Positions 34,517 through 46,874 of a stretch of 64,000 nt of DNA are shown here, one piece after another. The stretch lies in assembly GCA_038049695.1 (NCBI GenBank), contig CP142452.1, forward strand, positions 54,146,501-54,210,500, written 5' to 3'. The notes below the pieces were generated by a model, which saw nothing but the letters and a program-made list of their open reading frames with translations, searched no databases and was not told the origin of the DNA. The position numbers and the translations under genes are program-made. The first letter of the stretch is position 1. The number at the start of each line of letters is the position of its first letter. The DNA is from Cinnamomum chago (taxonomy: Eukaryota; Streptophyta; Magnoliopsida; Laurales; Lauraceae).

Positions 34517-37500
34517 TGTTGACTCTACATTGTGTTTTATGCAACTCTCGGTCCAAAGATCCTCTAGAGAAATCCGGGATCACCCTATACACCAAAAGGG
34601 GTCTTCGTTATCCTTGTCTAGTCATTCGCCTCGAAATCCGTTTGATGGGATTCTGGTTTGAGATTCGTATTTTAGGATATTTCGAAATACTTTTCGGTTT
34701 AAAACCTGTTTCTGGCGAATATTTGGTTAGGAAAACACTTGAGCGAGTTCGGTGTTGTTAAAGGCTAAACCCTGTGCTTCAGGGAGTTCGTAGGCTACTT
34801 TTGTACGAAACCACAGTCTATGTGGCTCTTGGAAATTGACTATACATAGTGTTTCATGCAACTCTCGTTCCAAAGACTTTTTCTAGAAAATTCCGGGATC
34901 AGTTTTTCCTCTAAAAGGGGTTTCGGGTATCCTAGTCTAGTCTTTCGCCACGAAATTCGTTTGAAGGGATTCCGGGTTAAGAAACGAATTTTAGATAATT
35001 TCGAAATGCTTTTCGGTTTAAAACGAGTTTCGGACGATTCTTGGCTTACGAAAATAGTTCAAGGGATTCAGTGTTTGTAAAGGTTGAAACCCGTGCTTCG
35101 GGCGGCTTTTGTATGAATCCACATTATAAGCGGTTCTAGGAAATTGTTGAGTCTACATGGTGTTTCATGCAACTCTCGGTCCAAAGTCTCCCTCTAGAAA
35201 AATCTGGGATTAATTTTTACTCTTAAAGCAGTTTCAGGTATCCTAGTTTAGTCTTTCACCGCGAGATCCGTTTTATGTGATTATGGATTGAGATACGCAT
35301 TTTAGATCATTTTTAGATACTTTTCATTTTAAAACGGTTTTTAGGAGAATTTTGGGTTCGGAAAACACTTCAATGAGTTCTGGTCTTTAAAGGCTAAAAC
35401 TCGTTCTTCGGACGGTTTCGTAGGCTTCTTTTGTACGAAACCATAATCTATGCGGCTCTAGGAAATTGTTGACTCTACACTGTGTTTCATGCAACTCTCG
35501 TTCTAAAGACTCCCTCTAGAGAAATCCAGAATAACATTTTACACCAAAATGGGTTTCCGGTATCTTAGTCTAGTCTTTCGCCTCGAATTCCGTTTGAAAG
35601 GATTTTGGGTTGAGATACACATTTTAGTATATTTCTATATACTTTTCTGTTTAAAACGGGTATCGAACGATTCTTGGATTAGGAAAACAGTACAGGGGAT
35701 TCAGTGTTTTTAAAGGTTAAATATCGTGCTTTGGGTGGCTTTTGTATGAAACCTCAATCTAAGCGATTCTAGGAAATTGTTGACTCGACACTTTGTTTCA
35801 TGCAACTCTCGGTCCAAAGTCTCCTCCAGAGAAATCTGGGATAACAATTTTACTATAAAAACAGTTTTAGGTATCCTGGTCTAGTCTTTCGCCTCGAGAT
35901 CCGTTTGATGGGATTATGGGTTGAGATACGTATTTTAGGATACTTCGAGATACATTTCGGTTTAGAAAGGGTTTCGGGTGAATCTTGGGTTTGGAAAACA
36001 CTTGAGGGAGTTCGGTGTTTTTAGAGGCTAAAACTCGTGCTTTGATCGGTTTGTAGACTACTTTTGTACGAAACCATAATCTATGCGGCTCTCGAAAATT
36101 GTTGACTATGCGCTGTCTTTTAGGCAACTCTCGGTCCAAAGACTCCCTTTACAAAAATCTGGCATCGCTTTTTAACCTGAAAGAGGTTTCGAGTATCCTA
36201 GTCTAATCATTCGCCTCGAAATTCGTTCAAAGGGATTCTCGGTTGAGATACGCATTTTAGGATATTTCGAGTCACTTTTCGGTTTAATACGTGCTTTGGG
36301 CAAATATTTTGTTGGGAAAACACTTGAGCGAGTTCGGAGTTGTCAAAGGCTAAAACCCATGCTTCGAGCAGTTCGTAGGCTACTTTTGTATGTAATTATT
36401 GACTATACATTGTGTTTCATTCAACTCTCGTTCCAAAGACTCCCTCTAGAAAAATCCGGGATCATTTTCTAGTCTAAAAGGGGTTTCGAGTATCCTGGTC
36501 TAGTCTTTCCCCTCAAAATCCGTTTCAAGGGATTCAGAGTTGAGATACGTATTTTAGAATATTTCGAGAAACTTTTCGGTTTAGAACAGGTTTCGGACGA
36601 TTCTTGGCTTAGGAAAACAGTACAAGGGATTCAGTGTTTTTAAAGGCCGAAACCGGTGCTTGGGGCAGCTTTTAAATTAATCCACAATCTAAGCGGTTCT
36701 AGGAAATTGTTGACTCGACACTTTGTTTCAAGCAACTCTCGGTCCAAAGTCTCCCTCTAGAAAAATCTGGGATAACTTTTTACTCTATAAGCAGTTTCAG
36801 TTATCCTAGTCTAGACTTTCACCTCGAAATCTGATTGATGGGATTATGGGTTGAGATACGCTTTTTAGGATACTTCGAGATAGTTTTTGGTTTAAAACGG
36901 GCTTCGGGCGAATCTTGGGTTAGGAAAGCACTTGAGGGAGTTCGGTGTTCTTAAAGGCTAAAACTCGTGCTTCGATTGGTTTGCAAGCTACTTTTGTAGG
37001 AAAACACAATCTATGCGGCCCGAGGAAATTGTTGACTCTACTCTGTGTTTTATACAACTCTCGGTCCAAAGACTCCCTGTACAGAAATCCGGGATCACTC
37101 TTTACTCCAAAAGGGGTTTTCGTTTTCCTTGTCTAGTCTTTCGCCTCGAAGTCCTTCTGATGGGATTCTGGTTTTAGAATCGCATTTTAGGATATTTTGA
37201 GATACTTTCCGGTTTAAAACGTGCTTCGAGCGAATATTTGGTTAGGAAAACACTTGAGTGAGTTCAGTGTTGTTAAAGGCTAAAACCCGTGCTTCGGGCG
37301 GTTCATAGGCTACTTCTGAACGAAACCACAACCTATGGGCTCTAGGAAATTGCTGAGAATACACTGTGTTTCATGTAACTCTCGTTCCAAAGACTCCGTA
37401 TAGAAAAATCCGGGATCATTTTCTACACTAAAAGGGGTTTCGGGTCTCCTAGACTAGTCTTTCGCCACGAAATCCGTTTGACGAGATTCGGGGTTGAGAT

Positions 37501-40500
37501 ACGCATTTTAGATTATTTCGAGATACTTTCCGATTTAAGACGGGTTTCAGGTGATTCTTCGCTTAGGAAAGCAGTATAGGGGATTCAGTGTTTGTAAATA
37601 CTGAAACCGTGCTTCAGGCGTCTTTTGTATGAATCCACAATATAAGCAATTCTAGGAAATCGTTGTGTCTACATTGTGTTTTATACAAATTTCAGTCCAA
37701 AGTCTCCGTCTAGAAAAATATGGGTTAACTGTTTACTCAAAAAGTGGTTTAAGGTATCCTAGTCTAGTCTTTCACCTCGAGATCTGTTTGATGGGATTGT
37801 GGGTTGAGATACGCGTTTTAGGATACTTCAAGATAGTTTCAGATTAAAACAGGCTTCGGGTGAATCTTTTCTTAGGAAAACACTTGAGGGAGCTCGGGTT
37901 TTTTAGAGGATAAAACTCGTGCTTCGATCGGTTTGTAAGCTACTTTGTACAAAACCACAATCTAGGTGGCCGTAGTAAATAAAAAACTCTGCACTATCTT
38001 TCAGGCAACTCTCGGTCCAAAGACTACCTGTACAAAAATTCGGGATCGCATTTTTCTCTAAAAAGAGGTTTCAGGTACCCTAGTGTAGTCTTTCACCTCG
38101 AAATCCGTTTGAAGGGATTCTGGGCTGAGATACGCTTTTTAGGATATTTCAAGATACTTTTCGGTTTAAAACGTGCTTTGGGCAAATATTTGGTTAGGAA
38201 AACACTTGAGCGAGTTCGGTGATGTCAAAGGCTAAAACCGGTGCACTGGGCAGTTCGTCGGCTACATTTGTATGAAACCACAATCTCTGCGGTTGTACAA
38301 AATTGTTTACTATACACTGTGTTTCTTGCAGCTCTCGTTCTAAAGACTCCCTCTCGAAAAATCCGGGATCATTTTCTACTCTAAAAGGGGTTCCGGTTAT
38401 CCTAGCCTAGTCTTTCGCCTCGACATCCGTTTGAAGGGATTCTGAGTTGAGATATGCATTTTAGATTATTTTGAGTGACTTTTCGGTTTAAAACGGGTTT
38501 CGGACGATTGTTGGCTTAGGAAAACAATACACGGGATTCAGTGTTTTTAAAGGCTGAAACCGGTGCTTTGCGCAGCTTTTGTATTGATCTACAATCTAAG
38601 CGGTTCTAAGAAATTGTTGACTCAACACTTTGTTTGATGCAAATCTCGGTCCAAAGTCTCCTCTAGAAAAATCTGGGATAACTTTTTACTCTATAAGTGG
38701 TTTCTGGTATCCTAGTCTAGTCTTTCGCCTCGAGATCCGTTTGATGGGATTATGGGTTGAGATACGCTTTTTAGGGTACCTCGAGATACTTTTTGGCTTA
38801 AAACGGGCTTCGGGCGAATCTTGGGTTAGGAAAGCACTTGAGGGAGTTCGGTGTTTTGAAAGGCTAAAACCCGTGCTTCGATCGGTTTGTAAGCTACTTT
38901 TGTACGAAAACACAATCTATGCAGCCCGAGGAAATTGTTGACTCTAATCTGTGTTTTATGCAACTCTCGGTCCGAAGACTCCCTGTAGAGAAATCCGGGA
39001 TCACTCTTTACTCCAAAAGGGGTTTTCGTTTTCCTTGTCTAGTCTTTCACCTCGAAATCCTTTTGATGGGATTCTGGTTTTAGAATCGCATTTTAGGATA
39101 TTTCGAGATACTTTTCGGTTTCAAACGTGCTTCGAGCGAATATTTGGTTAGGAAAACACTTGAGTGAGTTCGGTGTTGTTAAAGGCTAAAACCCGTGCTT
39201 CGGGCGGTTCGTAGGCTACTTCTGAACGAAAACACAACCTATGGGCTCTAGAAAATTGTTGAGAATACATTGTGTGTCATGCAACTCTCGTTCCAAAGAC
39301 TCCGTATAGAAAAATCCGGGAACATTTTCTACACTAAAAGGGGTTTCAGGTCTCCTAGACTAGTCTTTCACCACGAAATCTGTTTGAAGGGATTCGGGGT
39401 TGAGATATGCATTTTAGATTATTTCAAGATACTTTTCGATTTAAATCGGGTTTCGGACGATTCTTGGCATAGGAAAGCAGTACAGGGGATTCAGTGTTTG
39501 TAAATGCTGAAACCGTGCTTCGGGCGTCTTTTGTATGAATCCACAATATAAGCGATTCTAGGAAATCGCTGTGTCTACATTGTGTTTTATGCAAATTTCA
39601 ATCCAAAGTCTCCGTCTAGAAAAATATGGGTTATCTGTTTACTCAAAAAGTGGTTTAAGGTATCCTAGTCTAGTCTTTCGCCTCGAGATCCGTTTGATGG
39701 GATTGTGGGTTGAGATACGCGTTTTAGGATACTTCAAGATAATTTCGGATTAAAACGGGCTTCGGGTGAATCTTTTCTTAGGAAAACACTTAAGGGAGCT
39801 CGGGTTTTTTAAAGGATAAAACTCGTGCTTCGATCGGTTTGTATGCTACTTTTGTACGAAACCACAATCTAGGCGGCTGTAGTAAATAGTAAACTCTGCG
39901 CTGTCTTTCAGGCAACTCTCGGTCCAAAGACTCCCTGTACAAAAATCCGGGATCGCATTTTTCTCTGAAAAGAGGTTTCGGGTACCCTAGTGTAGTCTTT
40001 CGCTCGAAATCCGTTTGAAGGGATTGTGGGTTGAGATACGCATTTTAGGATATTTAGAGATACTTTTCGGTTTAAAACGTGCTTTGGGCAAATATTTGGT
40101 TAGGAAAACACTTGAGCAAGTTCGGTGTTGTCAAAGGCTAAAACCCGTGCATTGGATGGTTCGTCGGCTACTTTTGTATGAAACCACAACCTATGCGGTT
40201 GTACGAAATTGTTGACTATACACTGTGTTTCTTGCAACTCTCGTTCTAAGGACTCCCTCTAGAAAAATCCGGGATCATTTTCTACTCTAAAAGGGGTTTC
40301 GGGTATCCTAGCCTAGTCTTTTGCCTCGACATCCGTTTGAAGGGATTCTGAGTTGAGATACGCATTTTAGATTATTTCAAGAGACTTTTCGGTTTAAAAC
40401 GGGTTTCGGACGATTGTTGGCTTAGGAAAACAGTACACGGGATTCAGTGTTTTTAAATGCTGAAACCGGTGCTTCGGGCGGCTTTTGTATTGATCCATTA

Positions 40501-42958
40501 TCTAAGCGGTTCTAAGAAATTGTTGACTCGACACTTTGTTTGATGCAAATCTCAATCCAAAGTCTCCTCTAGAAAAATCTGGGATAACATTTTACTCTAT
40601 AAGCGGTTTCAGGTATCCTAGTCTAGTCTTTCGCCTCGAGGTTTGTTTGATGGGATTATGGGTTGAGATACGCTTTAAACGATACTTCAAGATACTTTTT
40701 GGTTTAAAACGTGCTTCGGGTGAATCTTGGGTTAGGAAAGCACTTGAGGGAGTTCGGTGTTTTTAAAGGCTAAAACCCGTGCTTCAATCGGTTTATAAGC
40801 TAATTTTCTACGAATACACAATCTATGCGGCCCGAGGAAATTGTTGACTCTACTCTGTGTTTTCTGCAACTCTCGATCGAAAGACTCCCTCTAGAGAAAT
40901 CCGGGATCACTCTTTACTCCAAAAGGGGTTTTCATTTTCCTTGTCTAGTCTTTTGCCTCGAAATCCTTTTTATGGGATTCTGGTTTTAGAATCATATTTT
41001 AGGATATTTCGAGATACTTTTCGGTTTAAAACGTGTTTCGAGCAAATATATGGTTAGGAAAACACTTGACCGAGTTCGGTGTTGTTAAAGGCTAAAACCC
41101 GTGCTTCGGGTGGTTCGTAGGCTACTTTTGTACGAAACCACAACCTATGGGCTCTAGGAAATTGTTAAGAATACACTGTGTTTCATGCAACTCTCGTTCC
41201 AAAGACTCCCTCTTGAAAAATTCAAGATGATTTTCAACTCTGAATTGGTTTCTGGTATCCTAGACTAGTCTTTCGCCTCGAAATCTGTTTAAAGGGATTC
41301 GGGGTTGAGATACACATTTTAGATTATTTCAAGCTACTTTTCTATTTAAAACGAGTTTCGGACGATTCTTGGCTTAGGAAACCAGTACAGGGGATTCAGT
41401 GTTCGTAAATGCTAAAACCCGTGCTTGGGGCGACTTTTGTATGAGTCCACAATATAAGCGGTTCTAGGAAACTGTTGAGTCTACACTGTGTTTCATGCAA
41501 ATCTCGGTCCAAAGTCTCCCACAAGAAAAATCTGGGAGAACTGTTTACTCTAAATCGGTTTCAGGTATCCTAGTCTAGTCTTTCGTGTCGAGAACCGTTT
41601 GATGGGATTCTGGGGTAAAGATACGCATTTTAGGATACTTCAAGATACTTTTCGGTTTAAAACGGGCTTCGGTCGAATCTTGGGTTAGGAATACACTTGA
41701 GGGAGTTCGGTGTTTCTAAAGGCTAAAACCCGTGCTTCAATCAGTTTGTAGGCTACTTTTGTACGAAACCACAATCTATGCGGGATTTCCCTCTAGAGAA
41801 ATTCGAGATCGGTGCAGTTAAAGGCTAAAACCCGTGCTTCGGGCGGTATGTAGGCTACTTTTGGTCGAAACCACAATCTATGGGCTCTAGGAAATTGTTG
41901 ACAATACGCTGTGTTTCATGCAACTCTCGTTCCGAACACTCCCTCTAGAAAAATCCGGGATCGTTTTGTACTCTAACAAGGGTTTTGGGTATTCTAGACT
42001 AGTCTTTCGCCTCGAAATCTGTTTCAAGGGATTCGGGGTTGTGATACGCATTTTAGATTATTTCGAGCAACTTTTAGGTTTAAATCGGGTTTTTGACGAT
42101 TCTTAGCTTAGGAAAATAGTACAGGGGATTCGGTTTTTGTAAATTCTGAAACCCGTGCTTCTAGCGGCTTTTGTATGAATCGACAATATAAGCAGTTTTA
42201 GGAAATTGTTGAGTCTACACTGTGTTTCATGCAAATCTCGGTCCAAAGTCTCCCTCTACAAAAATTTGGGATAACTATTTACTCTAAAAGCGGTTTCAGG
42301 TATCCTAGTCTAGTCTTTCGCCTCAAGTTCCGTTTGATGGGATTGTGGGTTGAGATACGCATTTTAAGACAGTTCGAGATAATTTCGGTTTAAAACGGGC
42401 TTTGGGTGAATCTTTGCTCTGGAAAACACTTGAGGGAGCTTGGTGTTTTTAAATGCTAAAACTCGTGCATCAATCGGTTTGTAGGCTACTTTTGTACGAA
42501 ACCACAATCTATGCGGCTCTAGGAAATAGTTGACTCTACATTATCTTTCAGGCAACTCTCGATCCAAAGACTCCTTGTACAAAAATCCGGGATCCCATTT
42601 TTCTCTGAAAAGAGGTTTCGGGTATCCTAGTCTTGTCTTTCGCCTCGAAATACGTCTAAAGAGATTCTGGGTTGAGATATGGATTTTAGGATATTTCAAG
42701 ACACTTTTAGGTTTAAAACTTGCTTTGGGCAAATATTTGGTTTGGAAAGCACTTGAGCAAGTTCGGTGTTGTTAAAGGCTAAAACCCATGCTTCGGGCAG
42801 TTCGTAGGCTACTTTTGTACGAAACCACAATCTATAGGCTCTAGGAAATTGTTGATAATACACTGTGTTTCATGAAACTCTCGTTCCAAAGACTGCCTCT
42901 TAAAAAATCCGGGATAATTTTCAACTCTAAATGGGTTTCAGGTAACCTAGACTAGTCT
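34517..42958. repeat. Satellite array 3 with 1906-bp higher-order repeat
   Basis: The same satellite monomers. From about 36.07 to 41.78 kb six variants follow one another in fixed order and recur three times. One anchor, CGAGGAAATTGTTGACTC, is at 37021, 38927 and 40833, exactly 1906 bp apart. After 41.78 kb the order shortens (a rearranged monomer at 41780-41880, then three-monomer cycles). The array ends at the AGTCT (42954-42958) duplicated by the next insertion. Confidence 0.95.
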
Positions 42959-44345
42959 TGTCGCGACCCCGGAACGGATCCCGGGCCCGCGACGTGCGTT
43001 GTGTACATCGGAGATATACTTTCCCACAGGTTCCCGCGGTGAGGATTCCCAAAGACACGCGGAATCTGACTCACACGATCAAGTTTGCGGAAGCATGTAG
43101 CTAAACACATCAAGATAAGCACCAATGAAATATTTAAGTGCCATAACAAATAATAACAAGGCATAGTATCAAAGAAAGAAGTTAACATGGCATTCCCATC
43201 ATATTTCAAGTTATAAGACTAACACGAAAGTAAGTTAAGTTTTTGTTACAACCCATAAGAGGCCAACAGAGGCCAATACACTTCTCCAAAATAATCAAAG
43301 GGAACCCCAAAACAAAATGATGACGAGACTCAAAACCCACCCGACATCTAGATGACATCGTCAGGCTACCACTCTGTCACAGGGGTTGGCTCACAAGCCT
43401 CCTCCTGACGCTCCTCCTCAAAGGCAACGTCTCCTGCACCTGGGCACCAACAAACAAGGGTCAAACACAACGGTTTGGCAGGTAATCAATTTAGGTGCAT
43501 GAATGAACCAATAACGTTTAAGAAAACATAAAAGCAAATCTTTGATTCGAAATACTATAATGACTGAGATACATTTGCAGAAGTATTTAATCAAGTTGAG
43601 ATAATAAAACAAACTAGCATGAGTACATAATATATCATGAATAGTTACAGTCCACAAAGAGCCCATCCTTTCTCTCTCATTTATATAATGAAAAGAGCAA
43701 GCACGCACGACAAGCACGATATACATAATATAATCACGACACGATTTCCCACAAAGACGGGAATTCCGGCCGCGGAACCGGACATGCACGATGTGTAATA
43801 AATACACGACCAGTATGTAGACAGTCCACATGTTTAAGGACCCCCAGACAGTGGATCAAACTGAAAGGGCAGTCCAAGCTCAGTGGTGTTTACTTAATTC
43901 ATGAATGCACAAAACACGCGAAACACTATCAAAACTTATCGAGATAAAAAGGGGGGAGTCACTTATCAAAACACGACGAACACGACTAGCAAAAGGCATA
44001 ATAAATATGCATAACACGCTTAGGAAGTGATCCCCTTTTTCTTGAAACAATTCTTCAAAACAAGCTTATATTTGAAATCCAAAACTAGTACACGATGGTA
44101 CTTATCGTACCAAAACGGAACTCAAACACGAAATCTGACAAGCATGTGTTAAGGCTGTTAATTGACCTTTGTGTAATTAGGACCCCAAATGTCGGAATAT
44201 ACAAGAGTTGGTGTCCCCGAAGTTGGGTTGCATTTCGAAGTTCCATTTACACAATGTCAAGTCAAAACCCTTAACATAGTCTAGTTTTTCAATCTTCAAG
44301 AAAATACACAACGAAATAATTCTTCTTCTGAATCTGGCAGGTTCG

Positions 44346-46038
44346 TGTTAGTTTATGGTCTCAATACCAAGAGTATATGATGTAATGAATTGATTAATTT
44401 CTTTATTTATCAATACAATTCATGTTTTTCCTTTCATGAGATGAATGGTGTTTTATATACTTGCACATAACTAATACAAATGACATAATGGTTCATGAGA
44501 TGAACCGGAGTCCACAAGTATACTAGATGTAATACATGTGTATGGATGAGATCCACATACAGGAGATATGTATTACAAATCTTATACTTAAATATCTTCA
44601 CAACCAGTGATGAGATTGGACACCTCATCTGACAAGGTTGCAACATTTTGATCACTATGAGATAGTGTGATTTATCTCGATCATCAGAATGTAAGATTCT
44701 GGATCATGATGCTGGTACATTGGATGTATTGAAGGACCATGAGAAGCACCTTATATACACTGTCTTTATTTAAGGTCTGCTCTCATAATTCCCTAGCAAT
44801 AGGCTCATAATCCTGAGACATTAATGAACTCAATTTTCTATCTATTTTTTTGCTTTGAGTCACCAATGAGTGAGGCCAATTGTAGGTCAACACCTCGGTG
44901 ATTTGGGTACTTGATAGTAGAGCTGTGGGAACATTCAATGGTCAAGATGGAATCTATCTTTAATATCCCCTTGTGCCAATTAATGGATTTATCATTGGTA
45001 AGTGCGCACCCATTCCGATTAAGAGTTAATTGGATCGGTACCAAATGATCATTATAATTAATTGGGGCTCAAGGATAATAAGATATGGATCTAATTTGGT
45101 GGACATGTCCATTTGATCCATGGATATAGATGGAGGGGCCTACTTGTGGTACTGTGGAAGTTTAGGGTCTTCATTGAAATATATTCCTAAGACTGGAGTG
45201 TAATTGCATTTATTTAGTGGAGTTATTTACAATTAACTGTGGGCCCGGATTGCACATGAGATGTGGGGTCGCGTGTCCCAGTTGGAGCCAGCTTTCTAAG
45301 GAATCCCTAGTGGTCCCCACGCTAGCCCAATATATTAGAAAGATACTAATTCTACTTAAACTCTAAAAGGAAGGTTACTATTTCTATTTGAAGTGAGACT
45401 TCTAATAGTGGTAATGGTAAGCTACTAATTAGTAATGGAAGTAGGACTTCTATTTTAATTAGAAAGGAGAAAGTTACTAATAGTTGTGGAAGTAAGACTT
45501 CTATGGCAATTAGTAAGGGAGATGTTTACTAATTTGTAATGGGAGTTAAACTTCTACTTCAAATAGGAAAAGAGGAGTTATGGAGGGCTATAAATAGAGG
45601 AATACTCCTCTCAAATTCATGCATAATTAATAGAGCACTTTCAGCCCCCTTGTGCAAGAGTTGTACAAGTCATCTTCTTCTCAAAGTTCCCCTCTCTTTC
45701 ACCTTTGGTTCCTTAGAGGTACTAGTAGGGTTTTCTCTTGAGGATTCCACCATCTTCTTAAGAAAAGAGATCTAATACAGGACATAGTGTTGGAAGATCA
45801 AAAGGAGTTGAAGATTCTGATTTGGATTGTGAAGTTGTTCATCACCAAAGTAAAGAAATCAAATCCTCCATTAGAGCACAACAAAGCTCCAAAGGTATAT
45901 CTACATCCTTGTATGTTGTGGATTTCGAGATTGCATGTTTATGTGCTTATTTCTATCTTCAAGATAGTGTTTGTTGCAGTACTTGGCTATGAAATTGAGG
46001 GAATTGCATCCTGGATTGGGTTTGTTGCATTCTAGACA
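44346..46038 (+). mobile_element. Probable nested Copia-type solo LTR (boundaries approximate)
   Basis: The block opens TGTTAGTTTATGGTCTC and has no homology to the sister element at 1-3669. It contains a clear promoter, with TATAAATAG at 45589-45597, followed by a leader-like region. The right edge is near TTGCATTCTAGACA (46038). I could not find matching target duplications, so the ends may be off by tens of bases. The frame 45539-45775 has no recognisable domain. Confidence 0.5.
45589..45597 (+). promoter_or_regulatory. TATA box in nested LTR
   Basis: TATAAATAG followed by AGGAATACTCC, a canonical plant TATA context within the nested LTR. Confidence 0.6.
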
Positions 46039-46109
46039 ATTGATCCCTGCATTAAGTGGGTCAAAAGTTTTTGAAACCTGTCTGGAAGGCCCACCTATAT
46101 TCCAACATT

Positions 46110-46270
46110 TCGCTCGAGCGGATAATAAGTGCGCTCGAACGGACAACTCTCTGTCTTGCTCCAGATTATACAGAGGGCAGTTCGCTCGAGCAGACAGCTC
46201 TCTGTCTGCGCTCGGACCAAACAGAGGCTTGGTCGCTCGAGCGGACCCAAGGGTCGCTCGAGCGAACAAG
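46110..46270. repeat. CTCGAG palindrome cluster
   Basis: Four CGCTCGAGCG-type motifs and one CGCTCGAACG lie between 46110 and 46264. They alternate with a partly repeated phrase (GACAGCTCTCTGTCT). The cluster corresponds to the one at 2083-2283 in the sister element. Confidence 0.75.
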
Positions 46271-46874
46271 CTACTGCCTGTGCTCGCTGAGTGCAGAACA
46301 TGCCTTTCTCTTGCACATCTTCCACTACATTTTTCTCCTCCTTCTCATCCATCAATCACATACAATCCCTTGAGCCTTCATGCTTACCAAGGGTTCATTT
46401 ATCACAATTTCAAGCATCCAAATCCAATGAAAACATAACCATGAAGCTTGTAAACAAGTTTAATGCACAATTTCAAAAATACAATGAAATCAAAATACAC
46501 ATGCATCATTTCCTAGAGAGATTACTTGCCTTGCCCAATGCTAACAATCCTTCTCAAGCACTTCACTCAAGCTATTCCAATGCTACAAGGAAACCCAAGA
46601 AAACCACACAAACTCACTCAAAAATGGAAACAAAGAACCCATTTTAACAAAAAGGGTTTTCCAAATAAAAAACAAGATCTTAAGGAACCAAAATAACTCT
46701 ATGAAAAATATGGGTTGAAGCACTTTCCTAGAAATGGCCAAACAAGAGAAAGAGAAGAAAAAGGAGCTTTTGTCCAACTTGGAAACTCAAGAAACTTACA
46801 TCAATGGAGAGCTTAGGATGAGAGGAAGAAAATGGTAGCCTTGGAATCTTCTTTGGAGTCTTCTAGCTAGATCA

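Noticed and set aside
28037-42775. Many 60-117-residue frames with recurring motifs such as SLVFRLEIRLMGLWVEIRILGYF
   Set aside because: Each is the same frame of a satellite monomer. They are out of frame between neighbours, lack conserved starts and stops, and repeat every 310-322 bp.
43418-43831. 137-codon minus-strand frame
   Set aside because: It falls in the non-coding GC-ended LTR; Cys/Tyr-rich with no recognisable domain and no counterpart in the sister element.
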